From: Micromonospora marina
GTDB lineage: Bacteria > Actinomycetota > Actinomycetes > Mycobacteriales > Micromonosporaceae
Direction: 5' to 3'
Assembly: GCF_900091565.1 (NCBI RefSeq)
Contig: NZ_FMCV01000017.1
Coordinates: 62,001-126,000 of the forward strand
Length of the DNA stretch: 64,000 nt
Position 1 is the first letter of the stretch, and each line of letters begins with the position of its first letter. Shown one piece after another: positions 10,353 through 20,412 of this stretch. The translations under genes and the position numbers were made by a program. The notes below the pieces were generated by a model. It was given only the letters and a program-made list of their open reading frames with translations, was not told the origin of the DNA and searched no databases.

Positions 10353-11036
10353 CTACCGCCCGGCGCAGGGCGAGCCGTCGACGGTGCAGCTCACCGGCCG
10401 GGTGCCGGCCCGCTCGATGTGGAACCGCACCGGCACGGACTGCCCGGGCGCCAGGTCGAAACCGCTCCGGTAGGTGAACACGCCGTCGGCGAAGTCGAAC
10501 ACGCCCTGCTCGGCGCCCTCGACCCAGGCGGTGACCAGCCGGCCGCCGGGAAACTCGGCGCGCACCGTCCAGCCGTGGGGCGTACCCGCGGTGTTGACCA
10601 GCAGCACCTCGCCGATGAAGCCGCCGTCGAAGGCGTTCGGCACGCTGTACCGGCCGGTCACCGCCGACGGCGGCGCGGGAGGCGGCGGGGACGGAGCCGG
10701 CCGGGTCACGCCCCGGGGACCGGGAGTCGGCGCGGTCGGCGTCGGCCGGGCGGGCAGCACAGTGGACCGGGGCGACAGGCCCGGCACCACCGCAGCGGTG
10801 GCGGACACCGGCGACGGGCCGGTGGCGGTGACCGCCGTGGGCGTCATCGGGACCTGCGGCAGCGACATCACCGGATCCGCCGGACCGGCCGCCGGGAACG
10901 TACGCCGGCCCCGCACCGAACCGAGCGCCACCACCAGCAGGACCACCATCACGACGACGCCCGCGGCGACGAGGATCCAGGGGGACGAGGTCATGGCGGC
11001 CCCGGGCTGCGGGCCGGGACGACGCGAGCGGGACAT
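10353..11036 (-). CDS. Membrane-anchored protein with C-terminal carbohydrate-binding module (CBM2-like)
   Basis: 227 residues. ATG at 11036 behind AGGAGG, though the spacer is only 3 nt; a second ATG at 10994 is possible. Residues about 17-41 are one hydrophobic helix (SSPWILVAAGVVVMVVLLVV). A Pro/Thr/Ala-rich linker follows (about 50-125), then about 100 residues resembling CBM2, with a WTV...F motif and the terminal disulphide pair expected for the family (CTVDGSPC). It probably displays a cellulose- or chitin-binding domain on the cell surface. It is co-directional with the amylopullulanase but upstream of it, with the CTTGCAA cluster in between. No enzyme domain is present. Confidence 0.72.
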   Translation of the reverse strand: MSRSRRPGPQPGAAMTSSPWILVAAGVVVMVVLLVVALGSVRGRRTFPAAGPADPVMSLPQVPMTPTAVTATGPSPVSATAAVVPGLSPRSTVLPARPTPTAPTPGPRGVTRPAPSPPPPAPPSAVTGRYSVPNAFDGGFIGEVLLVNTAGTPHGWTVRAEFPGGRLVTAWVEGAEQGVFDFADGVFTYRSGFDLAPGQSVPVRFHIERAGTRPVSCTVDGSPCAGR

Positions 11037-11191
11037 GGTCCTCCTGTCGTGGTCCGGGCCAGCGTAGCCAGACGGACCGGATCACGGCGAACGACGGCGA
11101 CCGACCCCTGCCGCACGGGCGTGGACACCTGATACCTTGCACGCCGATCAATGACCACAATGGCTCGTCGAGCCGGCAGGACGGTTGGCAA

Positions 11192-11791
11192 GTGACTGAG
11201 TGGCAGGACAGTATCCGGCGGGCATCCACGGCGGACGCCGCCGTCGTGACCGCGATCCTCGCCGAGGCGTTCATGCGGGATCCGGTGAGCGGCTGGATCT
11301 TCCCGGCCGACGACCACCGCGCCCGGGTCCATCCCGGCTTCTTCGGGCCGTTCGTCGCGCTGGCGCTGCGCACCGGCGAGGTGCACGTCGCCGGCGACGG
11401 TCTGGGCGCCACGCTCTGGCTACCCACCGGCGAAGGACACGACGCCGACGAGGGCGACGAGTTCGACGGCATGGAGGCCGCGATCGGCACGGAGGCCATG
11501 AAGCGGTTCGGCGTGCTGGACGAGATGATGAGCGCCCGGCACCCGACCGAGCCGCACTGGTACCTGCCCTTCATCGCGGTGCACCCGGACCATCACGGCA
11601 AGGGCGTCGGCTCGGCGCTGCTGCGTAACAAGCTGGCCGAGCTGGATCAGGCCGGCACCGCCGCGTACCTGGAGGCGAGCACGCCCCGCAACGCCGCGCT
11701 GTACGAGCGGCTCGGATTCCGGCGCCGCCCGATCACGCTGGACCTGCCGGAGGGCCCCAGCCTCTACCCGATGTGGCGCGACCCGGCCTGA
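11192..11791 (+). CDS. GNAT-family N-acetyltransferase
   Basis: 199 residues; GTG start at 11192. Cytoplasmic acetyl-CoA-dependent acyltransferase fold. The acetyl-CoA binding motif A is clear at HPDHHGKGVGSALL (about residues 131-144), followed by LEASTPRN and YERLGF, the usual C-terminal part of the fold. The substrate is unknown. It is divergent from the CBM2 protein and ends at a 13-bp hairpin shared with the GPP34 gene. Confidence 0.85.
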   Translation: MTEWQDSIRRASTADAAVVTAILAEAFMRDPVSGWIFPADDHRARVHPGFFGPFVALALRTGEVHVAGDGLGATLWLPTGEGHDADEGDEFDGMEAAIGTEAMKRFGVLDEMMSARHPTEPHWYLPFIAVHPDHHGKGVGSALLRNKLAELDQAGTAAYLEASTPRNAALYERLGFRRRPITLDLPEGPSLYPMWRDPA

Positions 11792-11799
11792 TCGCGAAC

Positions 11800-11831
11800 C
11801 GTCCCGCCCCGGCTGCGCCCGGGGCGGGACG
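11800..11831. terminator. Bidirectional terminator hairpin, perfect 13-bp stem
   Basis: Arms 11800-11812 and 11819-11831 pair perfectly around a 6-nt loop. It fills the gap between the convergent GNAT (stop 11791) and GPP34 (stop 11832) genes. Confidence 0.75.
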
Positions 11832-12485
11832 TCATCGCCGTACCGTCGTGGTGGTGACGTCGAGCGCGCCCACGACGGCGGCGAGCAGCCCTTCGAGCTG
11901 AGCCGGCAGGAACCGGCGGCAGTCGCGCATCCGCGCGGCCACCTGCGGATCGAAGATGTGCGCGGCCAGCCCGACCGCCTCGGCGAGGGTCGCCAGCAGC
12001 AGCGTGCCCGGGTCCAGTTCGGCCGGGGACGAGTGCATCAGCATCGCGGTCAGCCGCACCCGCGGTGAGGCCGCCTGGTTCGGGTCGATGGCCGGCCAGC
12101 GCACCGTCCGGCCGATCAGCTTGCCCTGCTCGCGCCGGAGCACGTCGGCGGTGACCAGCCGGGTGCCCACGCGTTCGTTGATGTTGAGCTGGGTCCGCAG
12201 GTAGCGGATCCACAGCCGGGCCGGATGCGCCCCCTCGCGGCGCAGGATCTCGGTGATCAGCAGGTCGGTGAGCGGCTCCTGCCACAGCCGCGGGTCGACA
12301 GCGGCGATCCCCCCTCCGTCGAGGGCGATCCGGCCCTCGAACATCAGCTCGGCGAGCGCGGCACCGGCCAGCCCGCACTCCAGCCGGTCGACGGCGACAT
12401 GTGGCTTGCCGGTGAACTCGTCGTGTCCGATAAGGAACAGCGCATCCGCAAGCCGGTATGTGGCCTGCGCCCCGGGGTAGGTCAT
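11832..12485 (-). CDS. GPP34 (GOLPH3/Vps74-like) family protein
   Basis: 217 residues from the ATG at 12485, preceded by GAGGA at a 7-nt spacing; an upstream ATG at 12542 lacks a site. The N-terminal LADALFLIGHDEFTGK followed by LAGAALAELMFEGRIAL matches the GPP34 family, named after eukaryotic Golgi phosphoprotein 3, which binds phosphoinositide lipid. Actinobacteria carry many copies of unknown role. No signal peptide, so it is cytosolic or membrane-peripheral. Lipid binding is inferred from the eukaryotic relatives. Confidence 0.82.
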   Translation of the reverse strand: MTYPGAQATYRLADALFLIGHDEFTGKPHVAVDRLECGLAGAALAELMFEGRIALDGGGIAAVDPRLWQEPLTDLLITEILRREGAHPARLWIRYLRTQLNINERVGTRLVTADVLRREQGKLIGRTVRWPAIDPNQAASPRVRLTAMLMHSSPAELDPGTLLLATLAEAVGLAAHIFDPQVAARMRDCRRFLPAQLEGLLAAVVGALDVTTTTVRR

Positions 12486-12683
12486 GGTCCATCCTCGAAC
12501 GGTGGCCGTGATCGTCGACACGGGACGGTACGGCATGACCACGCACAGCTCAATTCCGGTAGATCACGCGCGTCCCAATCGATACCGAAGCGGGGTTGTC
12601 ACGATCAGTGATCACCAATACCCTGCTTCAGGTTGTTCCGAAGTAGACACATCAAGCCCCTCATCCCCTCCACTGGAGAAGCC

Positions 12684-14195
12684 TTGTCCTCCGATCCGTT
12701 CTTCTCCGACGGTGGGCTGCGCCGCGGTCGTCTCGGCACCGCCCACCTCGTCTTCTTCACCGTCGCCGCGTCAGCCCCGCTGACCGTTCTCGGCGGTGGC
12801 GTCACCACCATGTACGCGGTCAGCGGCAACATCGGCGCCGCGCTCGGATACGTGCTCCTCGCCGCCGTGCTCGCCGTCTTCGCCACCGGCTACGCCGCGA
12901 TGAGCCGGTACGTCGCCAACGCCGGCGCGTTCTACGCGTACATCGCCAACGGCCTCGGCCGGGCCGGCGGGGTGGCCGGCTCGGCGGTCGCACTCGCGGC
13001 GTACAACGCGATCCAGATCGGTCTGTACGGCCTGCTCGGCGCGATCCTGGGCGACTTCATGGACGCCAAGACCGGCATCAGTCTCGACTGGTGGGTCTGG
13101 GCGCTGCTGGCCTGGGTGTTCATCGGCGCGCTCGGCATGTTGCGCATCGACCTCAACGCCACCGTCCTCGCCGTGCTGCTCGTTCTCGAGTGCGTGGTCG
13201 TGCTGATCTTCGACCTGGTCGCCTTCGCCAACCCGGACGGCGGCACCGTCACCGCCACCGGCATCAGCCCCGGGCACCTGTTCGGCGCCGGCTTCGGGGC
13301 GGTGCTCGCGTTCACCATCGCCTCCTTCACCGGCTTCGAGAGCGGCGCCATCTACAGCGAGGAGGTCAAGGACCCGCGTCGCACGGTGGCCCGGGCCACC
13401 TACATCGCCGTCGCGTTCACCGGCCTGTTCTACGCGTTCTCCGCCTGGGCGCTCACCGTGCTCACCGGCCCGGAGAACGCCCCGGCGGCCAGTGCCGAGG
13501 CGGGACCGGGCATCATCTTCGGCGCGCTCGAGCAGTACACCGGTGTCGTCGTCGCCGACATCGCCAACGTCCTGTTCATCACCAGCGTCCTCGCCGCCCT
13601 GCTGTCGTTCCACAACGGCGTGGCGCGTTACCTGTTCGCGCTGGGCCGGGAGCGGGTGCTGCCGCAATTCCTCGGCGCCACCTCCAGCCGCAGCGGCGCC
13701 CCGGTCGCGGGCTCGCTGGTGCAGAGCGTGCTGGCAGTGGTGGTGTTCCTGGCGTTCGCGATGACCGGCCGCGACCCGGTCATCGACCTGTTCACCTGGC
13801 TGTCCGGCGCGGCCGCGGTCGGCGTCGTGCTGCTGATGACGCTCACCTCCGCCTCCGTGGTGGGCTTCTTCCGGGGCCGTTCCGGCCCGGAGAGCGCGTG
13901 GCAGCGGGCGATCGCCCCGGCGCTCGGGACGGTCCTGCTCACCGCCGTGCTGCTGGTGCTGCTGTTCAACTTCGACGCGCTGCTCGCCCCCGGCACCGCG
14001 AGCTACCTGAAGTGGCTGCTGCCGGCGATCCCGGTGGCGGCGGGCGTGGTCGGCCTGATCTGGGGCGCGATCCTGCGCACCAGCCGGCCGGAGACGTACC
14101 GCCGGATCGGCCAGGTCACCGAGGAGGGCCTGCACGAGCCCGGCCTGCACCCGGCCCCCGAGGCCGACCGCTGGGCCGGCGCCCACCACCGCTGA
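12684..14195 (+). CDS. APC-family amino acid permease
   Basis: Inner-membrane secondary transporter of amino acids or amines, 503 residues. The TTG at 12684 was chosen because GGAGAA (12675-12680) sits just before it; the in-frame ATG at 12633 has no such site and lengthens the tail. About 12 hydrophobic segments are seen. The first helix has the APC signature (FTVAASAPLTVLGGG) and the region ASFTGFESGAIYSEEVKDPRRTV is the typical helix 6 motif of this superfamily. The substrate is unknown. It converges on the SnoaL-like gene with a hairpin between. Confidence 0.88.
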   Translation: MSSDPFFSDGGLRRGRLGTAHLVFFTVAASAPLTVLGGGVTTMYAVSGNIGAALGYVLLAAVLAVFATGYAAMSRYVANAGAFYAYIANGLGRAGGVAGSAVALAAYNAIQIGLYGLLGAILGDFMDAKTGISLDWWVWALLAWVFIGALGMLRIDLNATVLAVLLVLECVVVLIFDLVAFANPDGGTVTATGISPGHLFGAGFGAVLAFTIASFTGFESGAIYSEEVKDPRRTVARATYIAVAFTGLFYAFSAWALTVLTGPENAPAASAEAGPGIIFGALEQYTGVVVADIANVLFITSVLAALLSFHNGVARYLFALGRERVLPQFLGATSSRSGAPVAGSLVQSVLAVVVFLAFAMTGRDPVIDLFTWLSGAAAVGVVLLMTLTSASVVGFFRGRSGPESAWQRAIAPALGTVLLTAVLLVLLFNFDALLAPGTASYLKWLLPAIPVAAGVVGLIWGAILRTSRPETYRRIGQVTEEGLHEPGLHPAPEADRWAGAHHR

Positions 14196-14203
14196 CGCCC
14201 GTG

Positions 14204-14240
14204 GGTGCGGCGGCCGGCCACGCGGCCCGGCCGCCGCACC
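14204..14240. terminator. Bidirectional terminator hairpin, 14-bp stem
   Basis: Arms 14204-14217 and 14227-14240 are exact complements around a 9-nt loop, between convergent gene ends at 14195 and 14248. Confidence 0.72.
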
Positions 14241-14247
14241 ACCACGA

Positions 14248-14649
14248 TCAGGCGGTACGGATGACGGTGCAGATGACCGGGCCCTCCTCGGTGGTGCGCA
14301 GCAGATAGCGGTAGCGCTCGCCGGGCACCGCGCCGCCCTGGCTGTCCAGGAACTCCCAGCGCACCGCCACCTCGGTGAGCAGAGCCGAGATCTGCTGCAC
14401 GTCCTCGATCTGCGCGTTCGCGGCGACGAGTTCCCGCTCCTGGTAGTCCGGCGCGGCACCGACGAAACTGAGCGCCACCGCCGCGGGCGAGGTGAACGAG
14501 AAGCTGTAGGTGTCGGCGACCACCAGCCCGGGCAGGGCGTAGCAGCTGGCGATGGCCGGCACGTCGGCGGTGGTCAGCGCCACGCCGTACCGGTCGAAGA
14601 AGTCGGAGAGCGTGTCGAGGTCGGTGGAGGCCGTCACGACGCTCCTCAT
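14248..14649 (-). CDS. SnoaL-like/NTF2-fold small protein
   Basis: 133 residues; ATG at 14649. Begins with a helix LDTLSDFFDRYGVALTTADVPAIASCY, then FVGAAPDYQERELV and strands VRWEFLD and ERYRYLLR, the pattern of alpha+beta-barrel NTF2-like proteins (SnoaL, DUF4440). Such proteins are either small enzymes or ligand binders, and no catalytic residue can be assigned. It lies 29 bp downstream of the permuted NlpC/P60-like gene on the same strand and may be co-transcribed with it. Confidence 0.65.
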   Translation of the reverse strand: MRSVVTASTDLDTLSDFFDRYGVALTTADVPAIASCYALPGLVVADTYSFSFTSPAAVALSFVGAAPDYQERELVAANAQIEDVQQISALLTEVAVRWEFLDSQGGAVPGERYRYLLRTTEEGPVICTVIRTA

Positions 14650-14678
14650 TACCGGCCCGCCCCGGCGGCAAACCTTCC

Positions 14679-15368
14679 TCAGCGCGGCGGGATCCGCACC
14701 TCGATCTCGGCACCGAGGTGCGCGCCGCCGCTGAGGGCCAGGTCGTCGCCGCTCCAGAACCGGCCCGGGTCGTACCAGTTGGGCCGCCGCCCCTCAGGCA
14801 GCAGGCCCATCGCCTCGTAGGTCACCGCGACCACCTCGGCGCAGTACGCCGTCTCCAGCGCCGCGGCGTTCTCCCTGCTGGTTTCGCCGGTCCCGCTGGT
14901 TTCGCCGGTCCCGCCCCGGAGGCCGCCGAGGCTCAGTCGGCGCGGGTGCGGGAGCCGGCCCCGGGCCCACCGCCAGGCGAGCTGTGCGGTGGACGGGAAC
15001 GGCGTCCCGTCCAGACGGGCCACGGTACGCAGCACCGCCTCCTCCATCGCCGCGTCGGCCGGTGGTTCGAGCTGGCGCAGCCAGCCCCGCTGGCCGTACC
15101 GGTTGGCCCAGACGCAGACCGCGTCCCGCAGGTCGTGCAGCTGCACGCCGCGCTGGTGGGTGCCGGTCCACATGTCCGGCAGCGAACGTCCCAGCTCGGC
15201 GTGCCACATCAGCGGCGGCATGTCGTCGAGCACCACGGCCATGCCCACGTGGTTGACCGGACTGTTCGTGGTGAGCTGGATGGCCCGGTCGGGCACGCTG
15301 CGTCCGCGGAACACCCACAGATCGCCGGTGCGGGTCAGCTCCACGGCCTCGTCCAGGCTGATGCTCAT
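14679..15368 (-). CDS. Permuted NlpC/P60-like (YiiX-type) cysteine hydrolase, putative
   Basis: 229 residues; ATG at 15368. Residues near 38-45 carry NHVGMAVV (candidate catalytic His), followed by MWHAE, and near 175 TAYCAEVVAVTYEAMGLL (candidate Cys at a helix start). This His-then-Cys order is that of circularly permuted NlpC/P60 papain-like folds. No signal peptide is seen, so a cytoplasmic amidase or lipid-modifying hydrolase is more likely than a wall enzyme. A short tandem repeat (GTGETS twice) lies near residue 155. It is divergent from a tiny membrane protein whose ribosome site abuts this start codon. Function is inferred from motif order only. Confidence 0.55.
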   Translation of the reverse strand: MSISLDEAVELTRTGDLWVFRGRSVPDRAIQLTTNSPVNHVGMAVVLDDMPPLMWHAELGRSLPDMWTGTHQRGVQLHDLRDAVCVWANRYGQRGWLRQLEPPADAAMEEAVLRTVARLDGTPFPSTAQLAWRWARGRLPHPRRLSLGGLRGGTGETSGTGETSRENAAALETAYCAEVVAVTYEAMGLLPEGRRPNWYDPGRFWSGDDLALSGGAHLGAEIEVRIPPR

Positions 15369-15381
15369 GGAGGACTACCCT

Positions 15382-15555
15382 ATGCGGATGCGGCAACGGA
15401 TGCGGTGGTGGAAGGTACTCGGTCTCGCGGGTCTCGCCGGCGTCGCGGCGACCGGGGTGGTGGTGGCGCGGGCCGAGCGGCGGCGCCGGGCGTACACCCC
15501 GGAGGAGATCCGGGACCGGCTGCGCGAACGGCACGCCAAGGCCTCGTCGTCCTGA
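15382..15555 (+). CDS. Small single-helix membrane protein (57 aa)
   Basis: The ATG at 15382 follows GGAGGA (15369-15374) at a 7-nt spacing, a good ribosome site. The 57-residue product has a basic start (MRMRQRMRWWK), one hydrophobic helix (VLGLAGLAGVAATGVVVA), a run of arginines and a short C-terminal tail with YTPEEIRDRLRERH. By the positive-inside rule both ends are basic, so orientation is uncertain. No family name is known to me. Confidence 0.7.
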   Translation: MRMRQRMRWWKVLGLAGLAGVAATGVVVARAERRRRAYTPEEIRDRLRERHAKASSS

Positions 15556-15556
15556 C

Positions 15557-15790
15557 CGGACAGTCGCGGGTGGCGGCCGGCGTCCCGCGGTCGTCGTCGT
15601 GCACGGCGTACCGGGACCGCCCGAGGCCCCCGACGCGCGGGACTGGCCGCTCTACCGGGGCTACGGTGCGCTGCTCGCCGAGGCGGGCGTGCTGGACGCG
15701 GTCCCCCGGCTCACCGTGGCGAGCCCGGACGACCTGTACGCGGTCGCCGCCCGGGTCGCCGCCACCAGCACCCCGTCTGCACCCGCCCAC
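15557..15790 (+). pseudogene. Alpha/beta-hydrolase fragment (decayed)
   Basis: Reading the frame of the codon at 15599 gives RRPAVVVVHGVPGPP, then RDWPLYRGYGALLAEAG and SPDDLYAVAARVAA. This is the beta-strand/oxyanion-loop segment and following helix of dienelactone/prolyl-oligopeptidase-type hydrolases (VVVVHGGPxP, then RDWxxYxxYGxLLAEAG). There is no start or upstream domain, and the frame runs into a palindromic repeat without catalytic Ser, Asp or His regions. It begins in another frame right at the stop of the small membrane protein, so it is a remnant rather than a gene. Confidence 0.6.
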
Positions 15791-15801
15791 CGCCCCGATC
15801 G

Positions 15802-15865
15802 CGTCGATCATGGAGTTAGCGGCGACATGTCGGGCACCGAACACCCGCCAACTTCATGATCGACG
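15802..15865. repeat. Imperfect long inverted repeat (20-bp arms, 24-nt loop)
   Basis: Arms 15802-15821 and 15846-15865 match in 18 of 20 positions (core CGTCGATCATG). It sits at the end of the hydrolase fragment and resembles in size the palindrome at 15961-16017, although the sequences differ. It may be a transcript-end hairpin or a member of a dispersed palindrome family. Confidence 0.7.
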
Positions 15866-15960
15866 GGCAGGGCAGCGCCCGGCATCGCGCGCTCCCCGTT
15901 CACCCCGCACCCGGCCCGGCGGTTCCGCCCTGCCCACCCGCTCGCCCCGATCCGCGTCGG

Positions 15961-16017
15961 TGATCAAGGAGTTTGTGTCACTGCAGGAGCCGTTACAGGA
16001 CACAAACTCCTTGATCA
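15961..16017. repeat. Perfect 19-bp inverted repeat with 19-nt loop
   Basis: Arms 15961-15979 and 15999-16017 are exact complements (core GATCAAGGAGTTTGTGTC). One arm and the loop overlap the last codons of the frameshifted DedA reading frame, whose stop is at 15993. The arms are much less GC-rich than their surroundings, which points to an inserted element rather than a simple terminator. Confidence 0.75.
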
Positions 16018-16702
16018 ACGGACGAGGCGAGCCAGGGCGAGGGCGAGCCAGGGCAGGGGGGAGCCAGGGCAGGGGCGGGCTGGTCGGAGGGCTCGGACAC
16101 GTGCAGGCGCTTGGCGCGGCGGCGCAGCCACGCGGTGCTGACCACGCCGGCCAGCACGGCCAGCACCAGCCCGGCCCAGGAGATGTCCTTGAGCCAGTGC
16201 TCGGCGGCCTGCCCGAGATAGAACAGCAGGTAGGTGGTGCCGAACGCGCACACCAGCCCGCCTGCCGCGTTGGCAACCAGGAACCGGCGGTACGGCATGC
16301 GCAGCGCCCCGGCGAGCGGCTCTCCGAGGATGCGCAGCAGCGCGACGAACCGCCCGAAGAACACCGCCCAGACGCCGTGCCGGGCGAAGCTCAGCTCGGC
16401 GCGGGCCAGGTGTGCCGGGCCGAGGTGTTTCGGGAGCGCCGTCCGAGCCGTTCCAGCAGGGGGCGGCCACCTCGGCGGCCCACGGCGTACCCGATGGAGT
16501 CGCCGAGGATGGCGCCGGTCGCCGCGGCGGCGGTCACCCATTCGGGCCCGACGGCGCCGGTGGCGGCGAGCAGCGCGGCGCTGACCAGCACGATCTCGCC
16601 GGGCAGCGGGATGCCCATGCCCTCCACGCCGATCACGCCGTCCACGAGCAGGCAGATCAGGGCCGGCGGGAGCGCGGCGAGCCGGTGCTGTACGTCGCCC
16701 AC
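15993..16702 (-). pseudogene. DedA/SNARE-associated family membrane protein, frameshifted
   Basis: DedA proteins are inner-membrane proteins linked to lipid flipping and envelope homeostasis. The GTG at 16702 opens a frame with the DedA signature GMGIPLPGEIVLVSAALLAATG and GDSIGYAVGRRGGRPLLERLG. After about residue 90 it becomes nonsense, and the expected continuation (PKHLGPAHLARAELSFARHG, then FFGRFVALLRILGEPLAGALRM) is in another frame ending at 15993. A single missing base near 16431-16436 explains the switch. Joined, the protein would be about 236 residues, normal for DedA. The C-terminus reads through the palindrome at 15961-16017. A sequencing error is the main alternative. Confidence 0.8.
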
Positions 16703-16725
16703 CCGCCGACCCTACCCGCGCCCGG

Positions 16726-17088
16726 TCAGCCGGCGGGGGCCAAGAACTCCAGCCGGTTGCCGTGCGGGTCGTACGTGTGGAACCGCCGCATGCCGGGAAT
16801 CTCGTCGTCGCCCCAGGTCACGGTGTGTCCGGCGGCGTCCAGGCGGGCGGCCAGCTCGTCCAGGTCGGGGCGCAGCAACGCGGGGTGCGCCTTGCGGGCC
16901 GGGCGGGCGGAAGTCGTCCTCGACGCCCACGTGCAGTTCGGCGTCATACCCGGTGAACCAGCAACCGCCGCGGGCGGCGAGGGCCGGGGGTTGGGCTTCT
17001 CGGTGAACCCGAGCAGGCCGGTGCAGAAGGAGCGGGAGACATCCTCGGAGCTGCGGGGGCAGGCGAGCAGGACGTGATGGATCATCAT
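16726..17088 (-). pseudogene. VOC (glyoxalase-fold) protein with two compensating frameshifts
   Basis: The ATG at 17088 follows AGGAGG. The ends read as a normal VOC protein: MIHHVLLACP...FCTGLLGFTEKPNP, and later HPALLRPDLDELAARLDAAGHTVTW then HTYDPHGNRLEFLAPAG. Between about 16910 and 16990 the expected strand (ARGGCWFTGYDAELHVGVEDDF) lies in the neighbouring frame. One base appears lost in a C-run near 16990, and a CCCG duplication near 16908 restores the frame. A 120-residue product is still encoded, but about 26 central residues, including the metal-ligand strand, are garbled. Either an inactive gene or two sequencing errors. Confidence 0.65.
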
Positions 17089-17132
17089 GGCACCTCCTCG
17101 TCCCGCAGCGTGGCACGAGGTTGCGCGGATAG

Positions 17133-17151
17133 CAAGACGGACGTACGGTTT
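17133..17151 (+). promoter_or_regulatory. Candidate AcnR operator in the aconitase promoter
   Basis: The 19-base element CAAGACGGACGTACGGTTT matches the element at 35828-35846 before acnR in 17 of 19 positions and in the same orientation. It overlaps a plausible promoter (TTGCGC at 17121-17126, 17-bp spacer, TACGGT at 17144-17149), the position expected for a repressor. The ATG of aconitase is about 105 bp downstream. Confidence 0.6.
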
Positions 17152-17256
17152 TGTAGAGACCGACGCAGGTAAGTGTTGCCTAAGCACGGCAGCGCCCCGG
17201 TCGGTGCGACAAACTGCTCAGGACTACTCACGGTCGCTGGTGTGAAGGAGTACGAC

Positions 17257-20097
<2,841 letters not shown>

Positions 20098-20101
20098 CCC
20101 T

Positions 20102-20163
20102 GGATGTAAGGAAGGGCCCCTTTGTAACAGACGTCTGTTAAAAAGGGGCCCTTCCTTACATCC
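20102..20163. repeat. 62-bp near-perfect palindrome immediately after acnA
   Basis: Arms 20102-20132 and 20133-20163 are complementary at 30 of 31 positions, with no loop (centre ACGT at 20131-20134). The only mismatch is G20124 against A20141. It starts 4 bp after the acnA stop, so it can act as a terminator, but the length and lack of a loop also fit a mobile or dispersed palindromic element. Confidence 0.8.
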
Positions 20164-20232
20164 TCAGCGCATCCGGGGTGAGGCGCTGCCTCGCACACGG
20201 ACCCTGGAACTGCTGAGAGAAGTGGCGGCGGC

Positions 20233-20406
20233 ATGGACCTGAGCGGCGCCCGGTGGCGCAAGAGCACCCGCAGCGGCGGCAACTGCGTCGAGGTCGCCGG
20301 CAACCTGTCCGGTGTGGTCGGTGTCCGCGACTCGAAGGACCCGGCCGGGCCGGTGCTCACCACCCCGGCCGCGTGGACCCGGTTCGTGACGTCGATCCGC
20401 CGCTGA
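20233..20406 (+). CDS. DUF397 protein (57 aa)
   Basis: The ATG at 20233 gives MDLSGARWRKSTRSGGNCVEVAG and then VRDSKDPAGPVLTTPAAWTRFV, the diagnostic DUF397 pattern (WRKSxxSxxxxxCVEVA ... VRDSKxPxGPxLxxxxxxWxxF). DUF397 proteins in actinobacteria usually follow an XRE-type regulator and are thought to pair with it, but no XRE gene is next to this one, so it is an orphan. The ribosome site is weak. Confidence 0.85.
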   Translation: MDLSGARWRKSTRSGGNCVEVAGNLSGVVGVRDSKDPAGPVLTTPAAWTRFVTSIRR

Positions 20407-20412
20407 GCCCGG

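Noticed and set aside
15854-16276. A 140-codon frame over the palindromes and the end of the DedA gene.
   Set aside because: Cys/Ser/Pro-rich nonsense in a frame different from the DedA continuation.
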